Under the pieces are notes generated by a model. It did no database searches and was not told the DNA's origin. It was given only the letters and a program-made list of their open reading frames with translations. The position numbers were made by a program, and so were the translations under genes. Below are positions 26,938 to 36,601 of a stretch of 64,000 nucleotides of DNA, piece after piece. Numbering within the stretch: position 1 is the first letter of the stretch; each line of letters starts with the position of its first letter. The DNA is from Nitrospirota bacterium (GTDB lineage Bacteria > Nitrospirota > Nitrospiria > JACQBW01): NCBI GenBank assembly GCA_016194305.1, contig JACQBW010000007.1:124001-188000 (forward strand), written 5' to 3'.

Positions 26938-26953
26938 CCGCCTCGTCAAGGCC

Positions 26954-27154
26954 CTATTCTCTCCGTGTTAGGAGCGCTTCCCAGCTCTCTTCTCCCCAAT
27001 CCTTTTTTGCGTTCCTGTTTCCGTCATCACAAATTCGAAGCATAGGATGACCGGTAATGCCTGAATTGAGAACACACCCGTAGCAAATAAAAAAAGAGAG
27101 GACCGGGGAAAATACTCCGTTTTCAGACTGATCTCGACATTTTTCGCACTTCAT
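26954..27154 (-). CDS. Small cysteine-rich, possibly zinc-binding protein
   Basis: A 66-residue frame. If started at the ATG at 27152-27154, preceded by GCGAGA, the protein opens MKCEKCRDQ and has a second pair CYGC about residues 24-27, which together could bind one zinc. The remainder (CDDGNRNAKKDWGEESW) is hydrophilic. No family recognised. The frame is short and I am not sure it is expressed. Confidence 0.45.
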   Translation of the reverse strand: MKCEKCRDQSENGVFSPVLSFFICYGCVLNSGITGHPMLRICDDGNRNAKKDWGEESWEALLTRRE

Positions 27155-27330
27155 TTTTCTCGCCGGTCCAGTTAAATTCAACCTCGTATCAAGTCTAATT
27201 TAACCGTTTTTGGGAGGAATATGCAATGCGCAATTTTTGTCACTCCATCAGAAAGAGTGCGGGCTTTCCTAGATTTATAACTATTTGACAAATAATGATT
27301 TTTTTAAATCTTGAAGTCCAGATGGGCGTA

Positions 27331-27417
27331 CGGAGAGGGAGGGATTCGAACCCCCGGTAGGTTTAACCCTACAACGGTTTTCAAGACCGCCGCCTTAAGC
27401 CACTCGGCCACCTCTCC
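27331..27417 (-). tRNA. tRNA-Ser (anticodon TGA)
   Basis: Acceptor GGAGAGG (27417-27411) pairs with CCTCTCC (27338-27332), discriminator G. The anticodon arm CGGTCT-TGA-AAACCG gives TGA, reading UCA and probably UCG. A long variable arm and T arm are present. CCA is not encoded. It lies 64 bases beyond tRNA-Ser(GCT) and downstream of serS on the same strand. Confidence 0.96.
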
Positions 27418-27481
27418 CAATCCATTTTTAGAGGGGGATATTGTCTCGATTTTTTACTTGAAGTGAATGGGAAAGTTTTGG

Positions 27482-27572
27482 CGGAGAGGAAGAGATTTGA
27501 ACTCTTGATAGAGGTTACCCCCTATGACGGTTTAGCAAACCGTTGCCTTCAGCCGGGCTCGGCCACCTCTCC
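27482..27572 (-). tRNA. tRNA-Ser (anticodon GCT)
   Basis: Acceptor GGAGAGG (27572-27566) pairs with CCTCTCC (27489-27483), discriminator G. The anticodon arm ACGGTTT-GCT-AAACCGT gives GCT, reading AGC and AGU. The variable arm is long, as expected for serine. It starts 26 bases after the serS stop. Confidence 0.96.
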
Positions 27573-27598
27573 TTCAAAATTATCCCAATCTTATCGAT

Positions 27599-28888
27599 TT
27601 AAATACCGACGATCTTTTCCTTTCCGCCCATATAAGGACGAAGGGACTCCGGAATCGTCACCGAGCCATCCGGTTGCTGAAAATTTTCCAGTATCGCGAC
27701 TAACGTTCTTCCCACAGCCAGCGCAGAACCGTTTAAGGTGTGGAGATGCACCGGCCTCCCCTTTTCTCCCGCTCTATATTTGATATCTGCTCTCCTCGCC
27801 TGAAAGGATTCGAAATTGCTGCAAGATGAAATCTCGCGATATCGATTTTGACCCGGAAGCCAAACCTCGATATCAAATGTCTTTGCAGCTGAAAATCCCA
27901 GGTCGCCGGTCGATAATGAAACGACACGGTAGGGGAGATTCAATTTGATGAGAACCGCCTCCGCGTCAGCCAACAGACGATCAAGCTCGTTATATGAATC
28001 ATCCGGACGGCAAAATTTTACAAGCTCGACTTTATTAAACTGGTGCTGGCGAATCAACCCTTTGGTATCTTTTCCGTAAGAACCCGCCTCCCTCCTGAAA
28101 CAGGGAGAATAGGCGACATATGAAATCGGGAGCTCTTTTTCTTCGAGGATTTCACCCTGGTGAATATTGGTCACCGGCACCTCAGCTGTCGGTATCAGAT
28201 AAAAACCCTTGTCTTTTAACCCGAACAGATCTTCTTCAAACTTGGGGAGTTGCCCTGTCCCCGTCATACTTTTTTCATTGACGATAAAGGGGGTTAATAC
28301 CTCGGTATAGCGATGCGTGCCGGCATGCAGATCCATCATGAAATTAATCAGTGCGCGTTCCATGAGCGCCCCATTTCCGCGATAGACGCAGAATCGGGCT
28401 CCGGTTATTTTGGCACCCCGTTCAAAATCTAGTATTCCGAGTTTCTCTCCAATTTCCCAATGCTCTTTCGGAGCAAATGAGAATGATGGAATCGCTCCCC
28501 ATTTTTTAACCTCGACGTTCTCGCTCTCGTTTTTTCCAACCGGGACGGAAGAATGAGGAAAATTCGGCGTATTCAGCAAGAATTGATCGATACGATAATC
28601 GGCTTCCCTGATTTGCTCCTCAAGTAACGCTATTTTCCCCTTAAGATCCTCGCTTTCTTTCCTGATCGCCTCCACTTTTTCGGGCGATACCGCTTTATCC
28701 CTCATCAATTTTGCGAACTGTTCCGAGAACTGGTTTCTTTTTTGCCGGTTCTGATCAAGTAAAAGGTTTATTTCTCTTCTTGCGTGGTCCAGTTTATGAA
28801 ATTGACTGAGATCGAACTCGAATCCCCGCGTCCGGAGCCTCTCAACTACCCAGTCAGGTTGTTCTCTTAAAACCTTAATATCAATCAT
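27599..28888 (-). CDS. serS: Seryl-tRNA synthetase
   Basis: A 429-residue class II synthetase. It begins with the usual [12 protein letters not shown], then the long N-terminal coiled coil (about 30-105) that grips the tRNA variable arm. The catalytic core has motif 2 [20 protein letters not shown] (about 264-283) and motif 3 near [16 protein letters not shown]. Length and motifs match bacterial SerS. Two tRNA-Ser genes follow on the same strand within 270 bases, so enzyme and substrates may share a transcript. Confidence 0.97.
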   Translation of the reverse strand: MIDIKVLREQPDWVVERLRTRGFEFDLSQFHKLDHARREINLLLDQNRQKRNQFSEQFAKLMRDKAVSPEKVEAIRKESEDLKGKIALLEEQIREADYRIDQFLLNTPNFPHSSVPVGKNESENVEVKKWGAIPSFSFAPKEHWEIGEKLGILDFERGAKITGARFCVYRGNGALMERALINFMMDLHAGTHRYTEVLTPFIVNEKSMTGTGQLPKFEEDLFGLKDKGFYLIPTAEVPVTNIHQGEILEEKELPISYVAYSPCFRREAGSYGKDTKGLIRQHQFNKVELVKFCRPDDSYNELDRLLADAEAVLIKLNLPYRVVSLSTGDLGFSAAKTFDIEVWLPGQNRYREISSCSNFESFQARRADIKYRAGEKGRPVHLHTLNGSALAVGRTLVAILENFQQPDGSVTIPESLRPYMGGKEKIVGI

Positions 28889-28935
28889 CGTATTGGGGAA
28901 AAGTGTATTTATTTACCTTATTTTAACTGTACAAG

Positions 28936-30369
28936 TCAATCGATTTCAGGAAAATTAAAGGCGAGCAGCTTCAATTCAGTCATCTCTTCAATGGCGTATT
29001 TCAATCCTTCTCTTCCCAGCCCGGACTCCTTCACCCCTCCGTAGGGCATATGGTCCAGTCTAAAGGTTGGAATATCGTTAACAAGCACCCCCCCGACCTC
29101 GCATTCCTCATAGGCCTTGTAGATCTTTCGAATGTCGTGTGTAAAAATTCCCGTTTGCAATCCATAGGAAGATTGATTGATCGCTTCTACTGCCTGATCA
29201 AAATTCTGATAGGGTTCAACCGTCACCAAAGGAGCAAAGACCTCCTCGCAATTGACATTCATTTCAAAGGTTGTTCCCGTTAAGACTGTAGGCTGAAATA
29301 CCGTTCCCTCGCGGAATCCTCCGGCGAGACAGCGAGCACCTCCACTAACCGCATCCGCAATCCATTTTTCTGTCCTGAGCAGCGCATTTTGGTCAATGAG
29401 CGGTCCCACTTGGGTAGTTTCCAGAATCGGATCCCCTGTTTTAAGTCCCTTGACCTTTTCCAGCAGTTGTTCCAAAAAAGGGTCGTAAACTTTCTGTTGA
29501 ACAAAAATTCTCTGTACGGAAATGCAGCTTTGCCCGGCAAACGTAAATCCTCCGGTAACACATCGTCCCGCTGCATATTCAAGTTCGGCATCGTCATCGA
29601 TGATGACGCCCGCATTCCCTCCCAGTTCCAGGACGACCTTTTTCTTTCGGCAGATTTCCTTCAGACGCCATCCGACTCTTCCGCTTCCGGTAAAGGTCAG
29701 CATTTTGATCCGGTCGTCGAGAACGGCCTGCTGAATGTCGTTCACATCGCAGGGAATCACATTAAAAGATCCTTTAGGAAGGTCTGTTTTGGATACGACT
29801 TCAGCCAGAAGGAGTGCGGTCAGAGGGGTCTGTGGTGCTGGTTTCAGGAGGAGAGAATTTCCCGACGCAATGGCAGGAGCGGCTTTATGTGCAACCAAAT
29901 TAATGGGAAAATTAAACGGAGTGATGGCCAGTATTGGACCCAGAGGAAATCGTTTCGTGATCCCGAACCGCTTTTGATTCCCCTTGAGAAGATCGAGCGG
30001 TATGACCTCACCGCCTATTCGTTTTGCTTCTTCCGATGCGGTCAGGAAAGTAAAAATAGCACGTCCGACTTCGACCCGTGCGTCACTGATCGGCTTTCCT
30101 GCCTCGAGAGAAATCGTTTTGGCGAATTCTTCCTTTCGGACGGCAATGCCATCCGAAATTTGATGAAGAATTTCAGAACGTGTAAATGAATCCAGTTTTT
30201 TTGTTTTTTGAAATGCGGAAACGGTATGACCTATCGCTTCTGCAACCTGCCGTCTATCTGCCAGACAGACTGAAGCAACGGGAACTTGCCGGTAGGGGTC
30301 GACGACTTCCAAACATCTGGACGAAAATTCCCATTTTCCTCCAGAGTAGAAAGGTTTGGCAGCGGTCAT
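28936..30369 (-). CDS. NAD(P)-dependent aldehyde dehydrogenase
   Basis: A 477-residue member of the aldehyde dehydrogenase superfamily. The cofactor loop FTGSGRVGWRL, the general-base Glu in LELGGNAGVI and the nucleophile Cys in FAGQSCISVQR are all present, followed by the conserved CEEVFAPL. The overall pattern resembles lactaldehyde or non-phosphorylating glyceraldehyde-3-phosphate dehydrogenases, but the substrate cannot be fixed. It lies between serS and erpA in a long run of minus-strand genes. Confidence 0.92.
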   Translation of the reverse strand: MTAAKPFYSGGKWEFSSRCLEVVDPYRQVPVASVCLADRRQVAEAIGHTVSAFQKTKKLDSFTRSEILHQISDGIAVRKEEFAKTISLEAGKPISDARVEVGRAIFTFLTASEEAKRIGGEVIPLDLLKGNQKRFGITKRFPLGPILAITPFNFPINLVAHKAAPAIASGNSLLLKPAPQTPLTALLLAEVVSKTDLPKGSFNVIPCDVNDIQQAVLDDRIKMLTFTGSGRVGWRLKEICRKKKVVLELGGNAGVIIDDDAELEYAAGRCVTGGFTFAGQSCISVQRIFVQQKVYDPFLEQLLEKVKGLKTGDPILETTQVGPLIDQNALLRTEKWIADAVSGGARCLAGGFREGTVFQPTVLTGTTFEMNVNCEEVFAPLVTVEPYQNFDQAVEAINQSSYGLQTGIFTHDIRKIYKAYEECEVGGVLVNDIPTFRLDHMPYGGVKESGLGREGLKYAIEEMTELKLLAFNFPEID

Positions 30370-30394
30370 CGTCCATTCTCAAGATATCGGAAAA

Positions 30395-30586
30395 TTAATT
30401 CCAGGTAATGACACTCTCCTGTTCCACGGTATTCAGGAGGATAATATCATAGAGCGCTTTTCCCAAATTTTTCAACATCTCGTCATTGGAACGATCCCAC
30501 TCCATATTTCCTGTTTCCTGAAAAAGGTCAAGATATTCAGGATGCTCAACAAACAAGGGGTATGATCTAAATTTCGAACTGGCCAT
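30395..30586 (-). CDS. Small hypothetical protein downstream of erpA
   Basis: A 63-residue acidic protein (starts MASSKFRSYPLFVEHPEYL, ends LNTVEQESVITWN). An AAGG-containing site lies just before the ATG at 30584-30586, and the gene starts 22 bases after erpA and ends 25 bases before the aldehyde dehydrogenase start, filling the gap neatly. No family recognised. The same frame is open back through erpA, but that part is a shadow. Confidence 0.5.
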   Translation of the reverse strand: MASSKFRSYPLFVEHPEYLDLFQETGNMEWDRSNDEMLKNLGKALYDIILLNTVEQESVITWN

Positions 30587-30608
30587 TGACCTTTCTAACA
30601 GAAACCGA

Positions 30609-30938
30609 TTAGGCTCCGAATGATTTTCCACAACCGCATGAAGACTTGGCATTTGGATTTTGAATAGCAAATCCGGCGCCCTGAACCGAATCAACATAAT
30701 CCACCTTGACCCCCTCCAAGAGCGGTGCGCTCTCAGGGTCCACAAAAAGCCTGATTCCATTGCTTTCGTAAACATGATCCCCTTCGTTCGCCTTTTCTTC
30801 AAAGGTCATTCCGTATTGGAATCCCGAACAGCCACCGCCGCTGACCTGAACTCTCAACCCGTATCCTGCTTTCTGTTCCGCGACCAGAATTTCCTTCACT
30901 TTTTCGCCTGCTTTTTCAGTCAATGTAACCATTTGCAT
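30609..30938 (-). CDS. erpA: Iron-sulfur cluster insertion protein, ErpA/HesB family
   Basis: A 109-residue A-type carrier that hands iron-sulfur clusters to target enzymes. The three ligand cysteines are present: one in SGGGCSGFQYGM (about 35-46) and the CGC pair near the end (SSCGCGKSF). The motif FVDPESAPLLEG is typical of the family. It lies 71 bases from the nuoF-like gene upstream on the same strand, which itself needs iron-sulfur clusters. IscA is the nearest alternative name. Confidence 0.92.
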   Translation of the reverse strand: MQMVTLTEKAGEKVKEILVAEQKAGYGLRVQVSGGGCSGFQYGMTFEEKANEGDHVYESNGIRLFVDPESAPLLEGVKVDYVDSVQGAGFAIQNPNAKSSCGCGKSFGA

Positions 30939-31009
30939 TCTCCTCTCTCAAATTAACAAGATGACCCAAAATGTACTATTTTTAATATTAACATTCAACA
31001 TGACCTAAA

Positions 31010-32329
31010 TCAAGGTATGTGTTGAAGAATTCTTGCCTCTTTCTTGTGGCATCCTCCCATTTTGATATGGTCTTCATATTCGCTTCGAAAATTTCGAATG
31101 AGACTCTCGATGGTCACCGAAGCGCCTGTTATGAGACTGCAATAACCGCGCCCTTTGACAACTCCGCAGATCTGTTCAATCGACCGAAGATCCTCCATTT
31201 CGCCTTTTCCCGATTCAATTTTCCGATGCAGATCGGCCAGATGGCTTCCTCCCATCTTGCAAGGAGGACACTGTCCGCACGATTCTTCTGCAAAAAACTC
31301 CGCAATGTGAAGTCCTGCATTTACCAGGCAAGCCGTCTCATCAAATACAACAACTGCACCGGTTCCGAGAGCGGTGCCTTTCTTTTTGAGAGACTCATAA
31401 TCAAGAAGAATATCGATTTCTTCACCTGAAATGAACCCGCAGGAAGGCCCTCCGGGAAGGACTCCTTTTATTTTTCTGCCCCCTGTGATTCCCTGGCCAT
31501 ATTCTTCAATGAGTTCCTTCAAAGAACTCCCCATCGGGAGCTCATAAACACCGGGTTGATTGACATCGCCTGACAGCGAAAAGAGTGCTGTTCCAGTACT
31601 TTCCGGTAATCCAATCTCTTTATACCGGTCTGATCCCATTCTCAGAATATGGGGAATGTTTGAAAGTGTCTCGACATTATTGACAAGAGTAGGTTTGCCA
31701 TAAAGTCCATTATGTACCGGGTAAAACGGTGGCTTCTGGCGCGGAGCCGCCTTTCTCCCCTCGATCACTTCTAACATCGCCGTTTCTTCTCCTGCAACAT
31801 AGGCTATCGGACTTGGAAAGAGAACAATATCAAGTGTCAGTCCTGATTCAAGGATGTTCTCTCCCCAGAGTCCAGCACTCTTTGTTTCACGAAGAGCGGC
31901 ATTCATTAATTCGATTTCTACCTCAAATTTCTGATTAAGATAAAGAAAAATCTTGCCGGCACCCACGGTATAGGCGGCGATCAGGACTCCTTCCAGAAGC
32001 TGATGAGGATTGACTCTCAGAAGGATACGGTCTTTGAATGTGCCCGGTTCTTCTTCAGCACCGTTGCAACAGAGATACTTCAGGGGAACTTCCTTTGAGG
32101 CGACCATTTCCCATTTTTTCCAGGTCGGAAAACCGGCCCCGCCCCTTCCCCGGAGTCCCGAGTTCTTAATTTCACCGAGAATGCGGTCGGGGGTTCCCTC
32201 TTTCAGAATGCTTGTCCAGGTGTCATATCCACCGGACTCACGATATTCACTTAGCGAAATGGATTTCCTGCCCTTTGCGGTATGGAAAGGAACATTCTCT
32301 TTCAACAAAAGGTGTCTTATTTTTTGCAC
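31010..32329 (-). CDS. nuoF: NADH dehydrogenase subunit F-like flavoprotein
   Basis: A 439-residue protein of the NuoF/51-kDa family, which binds NADH, FMN and one 4Fe-4S cluster. Visible are GLRGRGGAGFPTWKKW (NADH/FMN site), CCNGAEEEPGTFKDR, AYVAGEETAMLEVIEG, and the cluster motif ESCGQCPPCKMG with a later Cys (GYCSL). Length fits NuoF. It is not beside nuoE, nuoG or other complex I genes, so it could also belong to an NAD-dependent formate dehydrogenase or hydrogenase. It is followed by erpA and preceded by a small zinc-ribbon protein. Confidence 0.87.
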   Translation of the reverse strand: MQKIRHLLLKENVPFHTAKGRKSISLSEYRESGGYDTWTSILKEGTPDRILGEIKNSGLRGRGGAGFPTWKKWEMVASKEVPLKYLCCNGAEEEPGTFKDRILLRVNPHQLLEGVLIAAYTVGAGKIFLYLNQKFEVEIELMNAALRETKSAGLWGENILESGLTLDIVLFPSPIAYVAGEETAMLEVIEGRKAAPRQKPPFYPVHNGLYGKPTLVNNVETLSNIPHILRMGSDRYKEIGLPESTGTALFSLSGDVNQPGVYELPMGSSLKELIEEYGQGITGGRKIKGVLPGGPSCGFISGEEIDILLDYESLKKKGTALGTGAVVVFDETACLVNAGLHIAEFFAEESCGQCPPCKMGGSHLADLHRKIESGKGEMEDLRSIEQICGVVKGRGYCSLITGASVTIESLIRNFRSEYEDHIKMGGCHKKEARILQHIP

Positions 32330-32363
32330 GGACAGTCAACCCGGAATTGTTAGAATCGACTCC

Positions 32364-32567
32364 TTATCGTTTTGAGGCAATAATGAGCTTTCTGTTTTTT
32401 CCCACCAGAGGAGGTGGATGGTGGCGCCTGTTTTCGTTAATGACCTGGTCAAATATTTCGCCGCAGATTAAACATCTCCAGCCATTGAAATCGATAATCC
32501 CCGTATCGTCATAAAGATCCCTGAATCGCTCAATGACCATTTGACTATGACATCTTTGACATTCCAT
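32364..32567 (-). CDS. Small zinc-ribbon protein
   Basis: A 67-residue protein with two Cys pairs, ECQRCHSQM (about 2-10) and WRCLICGEIF (about 31-40), forming a likely zinc ribbon, then a basic tail. Such small ribbons often bind nucleic acid or partner proteins. It lies 34 bases upstream of the nuoF-like gene and is probably in the same operon. No function assigned. The 250 bases upstream (32568-32820) hold no gene. Confidence 0.65.
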   Translation of the reverse strand: MECQRCHSQMVIERFRDLYDDTGIIDFNGWRCLICGEIFDQVINENRRHHPPPLVGKNRKLIIASKR

Positions 32568-32820
32568 GTATTTGGCTCCTTCCTTAGTCCGACTACTTTA
32601 GTCCGTCTTTGCCAGATACAGGAGCAAGAACCATACCATAATCCAGGGTAATAGAAATATGTAGTAAAAACAATTAGCTAGATCACAAGACCCTTTTCAC
32701 TTTCCACTAGAGTAGAGTCGTTCGTTTAGATGACTTTCCATTTATTATGTTTTTATTTAGTTATTTCAAAAGGTTATAAACTTTTTCAGAATTGAAACGA
32801 CGTTCAAAATTGAAACAGAC

Positions 32821-34161
32821 TCATTTAGCGATATGATAATCCTTCATTTTTCTCCAGAGGGTCGTTCTGCTAATTTTTAGTTTTTCTGAAGTCTCTTTCA
32901 AGTTCCAGTTACACTGACTGAGAACTTTACTAATCAGCTCCCTCTCAATCGCTTCAAGGGGATGTTCCCGGCCAATGGCCCGATCAACATGATCTGCTTT
33001 CAGGATCTGGATATCCTTTGGCAAATGCTCAGGCAAAATGGTATTCCCGTTACACAAGACGAGGGCATGTTCAATGATATTTTCGAGTTCCCGGATATTG
33101 CCGGGATAGTCATAGTTCACGAGAATCTCAATCGTCTTGGGAGAAACCTTTTCTACGGACTTCTCCATTTCCTGGTTGAATTTTTTAACAAAATATTCAA
33201 CCATCAAGGGGATATCATCTCTTCTTTCCCGAAGTGGAGGTAGCGAAATTGGAACAACCCGAAGCCTGTAATAAAGATCTTGCCGGAATTCTTCTTCCTC
33301 CATCGCATTTTTGAGATCTTTATGGGTCGCCGCGATAATTCGAACATCTATTTTAATCGGTTTACTATCTCCGACCCGTTCGAATTCTTCTTCCTGAAGA
33401 ACTCTGAGTAATTTGACCTGGGTCGAGAGAGAAATGTCCCCAATTTCATCCAGAAATATCGTCCCTTCATTGGCAAGTTCAAATCGGCCCTGCTTATTCG
33501 ATATGGCCCCCGTAAATGCTCCTTTCACATGTCCAAACAATTCGCTTTCGAGTATTCCCTCCGCCAGTGCGCCGCAGTTTACCTTGACAAAAGGTTTATT
33601 TCGACGGGGGCTATTATAATGAAGCGCATGTGCAATGAGTTCCTTGCCCGTACCGCTTTCACCTTCTATCAATACCGTTGATTTCGTTTTCGCAAGACCG
33701 GGGAGGAGACTATAAATCTCAAGCATCCTTGGATTCTTTCCTATAATTTTATCTCCCATAAGGAGTTTTGATTCAGGTTCGCGCCCTTTCGCTTCTTCGC
33801 GCGGTGACGTAAAATGGACCACGGCCGCCGTCACTTTTCCTTCTTTATCTTTTATCAAGAAGGTCGAAGCGGTCGCTTTTAATCTCTCTCCCTCCTTTTT
33901 CTTTAGATAAGTGTCTATGCGGCTCAGGGATTCTTCCGTTTCAAGCGTTCTTTCCAAAAGACAGCGATTTTGAGGCATCTCCGTTTCCAAAGGGTGGGAG
34001 CATCTTTTCCCGATAATATCCCGCGCTGAAATACCAAGTATGGATTCTGCCGCCGGATTGAGATATAGAATTTTCAGATCCCTACTGATGGCAACGATTC
34101 CATCGGGAAAGGAATTAAGTATCGAATCCGAACTCAAAAATGGTGGCGTCTCCTGCATCAA
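32821..34161 (-). CDS. PAS-domain sigma-54-dependent transcriptional activator
   Basis: A 446-residue activator without a receiver domain. A PAS domain (about 12-120, NSFPDGIVAISRDLKILYLN) should sense a ligand or redox state, followed by an AAA+ domain with GESGTGKE, the sigma-54 contact GAFTGA and the EIGDIS Walker B region, and a C-terminal Fis-type helix-turn-helix (LKETSEKLKISRTTLWRKMK). An AGGAG precedes the ATG. Its place directly upstream of the zinc-ribbon/nuoF-like/erpA group suggests it may control them, but no -24/-12 promoter was recognised in the gap. Confidence 0.9.
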   Translation of the reverse strand: MMQETPPFLSSDSILNSFPDGIVAISRDLKILYLNPAAESILGISARDIIGKRCSHPLETEMPQNRCLLERTLETEESLSRIDTYLKKKEGERLKATASTFLIKDKEGKVTAAVVHFTSPREEAKGREPESKLLMGDKIIGKNPRMLEIYSLLPGLAKTKSTVLIEGESGTGKELIAHALHYNSPRRNKPFVKVNCGALAEGILESELFGHVKGAFTGAISNKQGRFELANEGTIFLDEIGDISLSTQVKLLRVLQEEEFERVGDSKPIKIDVRIIAATHKDLKNAMEEEEFRQDLYYRLRVVPISLPPLRERRDDIPLMVEYFVKKFNQEMEKSVEKVSPKTIEILVNYDYPGNIRELENIIEHALVLCNGNTILPEHLPKDIQILKADHVDRAIGREHPLEAIERELISKVLSQCNWNLKETSEKLKISRTTLWRKMKDYHIAK

Positions 34162-34180
34162 GCTCCTGAAGCTTCCCCTT

Positions 34181-34200
34181 CTCGCTCACGTCGTTCGCTG
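34181..34200. repeat. Short interspersed repeat, copy 1
   Basis: ctcgctcacgtcgttcgctg, differing from 55299-55318 at two positions. It lies in the 5' leader of the sigma-54 activator gene. It may be a REP-like element. Confidence 0.5.
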
Positions 34201-34314
34201 AGAATAAAATTATTAAGCAATTTCACTATATTAGGATGTCATGCGGGATTTATTACTAATTTGACTAGATTTTAAACTTGTGGGGAGAGGTTGTCAATTA
34301 ACAAAAAGGAAGCG

Positions 34315-35256
34315 CTATAAACCAAGCCTATCAATCGACTGGCAGAGCTGAGCCACCGCGTCGGCAGACTGCAAGACTCCTGATTTTTCTTCCGGAGTCA
34401 ATGATATTTCAATGATTTTTTCAACGCCATTTAATCCCAGCTTAACCGGAACGCCAACAAAAAGATCTTTCACACCATATTCTCCCTGGCAATAGGCCGC
34501 ACAAGGGAGAATCTTGTTTTTATTTTTAAGTATGGCTTCGACCATTTCAACAATAGCCGCAGACGGAGCATAATAGGCGCTTCCCGTTTTTAACAGGCTG
34601 ACGATTTCCGCACCCCCTTCCTTTGTCCTTTTAATGATCTGATCCAATCGGTCTTTCGGAATCAATTCGGTCACCGGAATGCCAACAACGGTTGTATAGC
34701 GAATCGCCGGCACCATCGAATCGCCGTGTCCACCCAGAACAAATGCGTTGACATTTTCGACTGAAACACCGAGTTCCATGGCAATAAAAGTCCGAAACCG
34801 GGCGGTATCCAGAACTCCCGCCATTCCAATGATTCGATTCTTGGGAAATTGGCTCACTTTAGATGCAACATAGGTCATCGCATCCAGTGGATTGCTCACG
34901 ATTATCAGAATCGCTTCAGGTGAAACCTGTGCGACCTGGCGTGTCACCTGTGCAACGATAGCTGCATTTGTTTTGAGCAGATCATCCCGGCTCATACCAG
35001 GCTTTCTGGCAACCCCCGAAGTGATGACGACAATATCCGATCCGGAAGTATCTGAATATTCGTTCGTTCCTTTAATTCGGGTATTAAATCGATAAATGGG
35101 ACTTGATTCCAGGATATCCAGCGCTTTCCCCTGCGGAAGATCGGGAACAATATCAAGCAGAACAAGGTCGGCCATCTCTTTTTCAGCCAACCTTTGCAAT
35201 GTCGATGAGCCGACATTTCCAGCTCCGATGACCGTTATTTTATTCCTTCTTTTCAT
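34315..35256 (-). CDS. mdh: Malate dehydrogenase
   Basis: A 313-residue NAD-dependent malate dehydrogenase of the lactate-dehydrogenase-like type. The Rossmann motif GAGNVGS lies at about residues 10-16, followed by [34 protein letters not shown] with the substrate-binding arginines, [10 protein letters not shown], and catalytic His in [12 protein letters not shown] start at the ATG at 35254-35256, which gives the usual length; the frame is open 17 codons further upstream. It serves the TCA cycle, in either direction. Confidence 0.95.
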   Translation of the reverse strand: MKRRNKITVIGAGNVGSSTLQRLAEKEMADLVLLDIVPDLPQGKALDILESSPIYRFNTRIKGTNEYSDTSGSDIVVITSGVARKPGMSRDDLLKTNAAIVAQVTRQVAQVSPEAILIIVSNPLDAMTYVASKVSQFPKNRIIGMAGVLDTARFRTFIAMELGVSVENVNAFVLGGHGDSMVPAIRYTTVVGIPVTELIPKDRLDQIIKRTKEGGAEIVSLLKTGSAYYAPSAAIVEMVEAILKNKNKILPCAAYCQGEYGVKDLFVGVPVKLGLNGVEKIIEISLTPEEKSGVLQSADAVAQLCQSIDRLGL

Positions 35257-35373
35257 CTCAGTTCCAGACCGAATAGGCATTTGAAGCTTTTCAGGGTCAA
35301 AATACAATAATCAACTTGGATTTGTCAATTATCGTTTGTAGAAGGCCCTCACCCGCAATAAATCAACGGCGGA

Positions 35374-36552
35374 TTAAGGGTTCACGAAAGGTGGGTTTGA
35401 TATTTGATCTCCAACGATAACCGGCTCAAGGCTCCTGGACACGATCGCCGTAGAGCTCTCTTTTTCGACAGAAATGACCTCCAGATCCGCGATGATCCGG
35501 CGGGGCAGCGATTCGATTCCAGATGGAGAGTAAAAGGGTGCTTTTTTTCCCTCTTTAAATACGACGAAGAGATTTCCAGGCTGGACACCATCCTGACTCC
35601 CTTTGTCGAGATAGACAATGTCATGCTCGCCGTTATTCTCTTTGATATCCTTGGATGCCACAACAACGCCATACATCTGTTTGGGAAATGGTGTTTCATG
35701 AATTACGACATTGATTGGGTCCATGGGATGATAAGGGGCCACCGAGTCTTTGAGACTAATCAACTGGTACGATTTGATAATTTTCGCGGAGTAGGTGTCC
35801 TTCCGGCTTGCCATCGAATTGGGAATAATCTCCAATACCCCTTTAATCCGGATTAATTTTCCCATTAAGCGGCGGGTTTTGGGATGATGAATCGATTTGA
35901 CCTGTTCAAATATCGTGTATTGTTCTCCGAGTTTAAATCGATGTGATCCTTCCGGGATGAGATAAACCACATCACCCTCTCCGAGAAGAAGATGCTCGTT
36001 CTCGGAAGCGACAATGAGACCCTTTCGATCGCTTTCAGAGGACTCTTTTAAGATGAAACCCCCGGTTAAAAGGTCGGAAGTGGTCCAGGCCGTTCCCTTT
36101 TTCGAGTCGTTCTCCAGAGGAGCGGACTCGGTCAATTCTCCATTCTTCGCTTCTTCCTGAATGGACGGTACGGATTCTTTCTCTTCTGTCACCTTTTCTT
36201 CTTTAAGAACCGCGGGTTCCGTTTCGGGCTTTTCGGCAACAGGTTCGATTTTCACTTCGACGGGACTCTCCTCTGTCTTGGTCATCTCCTTTAAGACTTC
36301 TTCAGCAGGGAGAAATATTTTCATGCCGGGATAGATTTTATCAGGATGAGGAATGGCCTGATTTTTACCCCAGAGCTTCGGCCACAAAAAAGGGTCTGTG
36401 TAATGAGACGAAGAGATCGCCCAAAGCGTATCACCTTTCTTCACAATATATTCCGTTCCGGGAAGGGCCTCGGCAAAACCGGAAGAACAAAAAATCAGGA
36501 TCATTAAAAGAGATGAAAGAAAACTCTTGATTTCATAAGATTTTATTGTCAT
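35374..36552 (-). CDS. Exported LysM-domain protein
   Basis: A 392-residue protein with a signal peptide (about 1-28) and one LysM peptidoglycan-binding domain at about 33-83 (YIVKKGDTLWAIS to YPGMKIFLP). Next comes a long Glu/Lys/Pro-rich linker (about 90-150) and a C-terminal region with VVYLIPEGSHRFKLGEQY and HDIVYLDKGSQDGVQPGNLF. Proteins of this plan are common in Nitrospirota and Deltaproteobacteria; their exact job at the cell wall is unknown. It lies between the cyclophilin and mdh genes. Confidence 0.85.
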   Translation of the reverse strand: MTIKSYEIKSFLSSLLMILIFCSSGFAEALPGTEYIVKKGDTLWAISSSHYTDPFLWPKLWGKNQAIPHPDKIYPGMKIFLPAEEVLKEMTKTEESPVEVKIEPVAEKPETEPAVLKEEKVTEEKESVPSIQEEAKNGELTESAPLENDSKKGTAWTTSDLLTGGFILKESSESDRKGLIVASENEHLLLGEGDVVYLIPEGSHRFKLGEQYTIFEQVKSIHHPKTRRLMGKLIRIKGVLEIIPNSMASRKDTYSAKIIKSYQLISLKDSVAPYHPMDPINVVIHETPFPKQMYGVVVASKDIKENNGEHDIVYLDKGSQDGVQPGNLFVVFKEGKKAPFYSPSGIESLPRRIIADLEVISVEKESSTAIVSRSLEPVIVGDQISNPPFVNP

Positions 36553-36601
36553 TTTGATCTCCTCAAACTCTTTTCAAAAGATACCATACCGTCCCTTTTT
36601 G

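Noticed and set aside
30587-30802. Upstream extension of the small frame after erpA
   Set aside because: It runs inside erpA in another phase with no ribosome site; only the part after the erpA stop looks like a separate protein.
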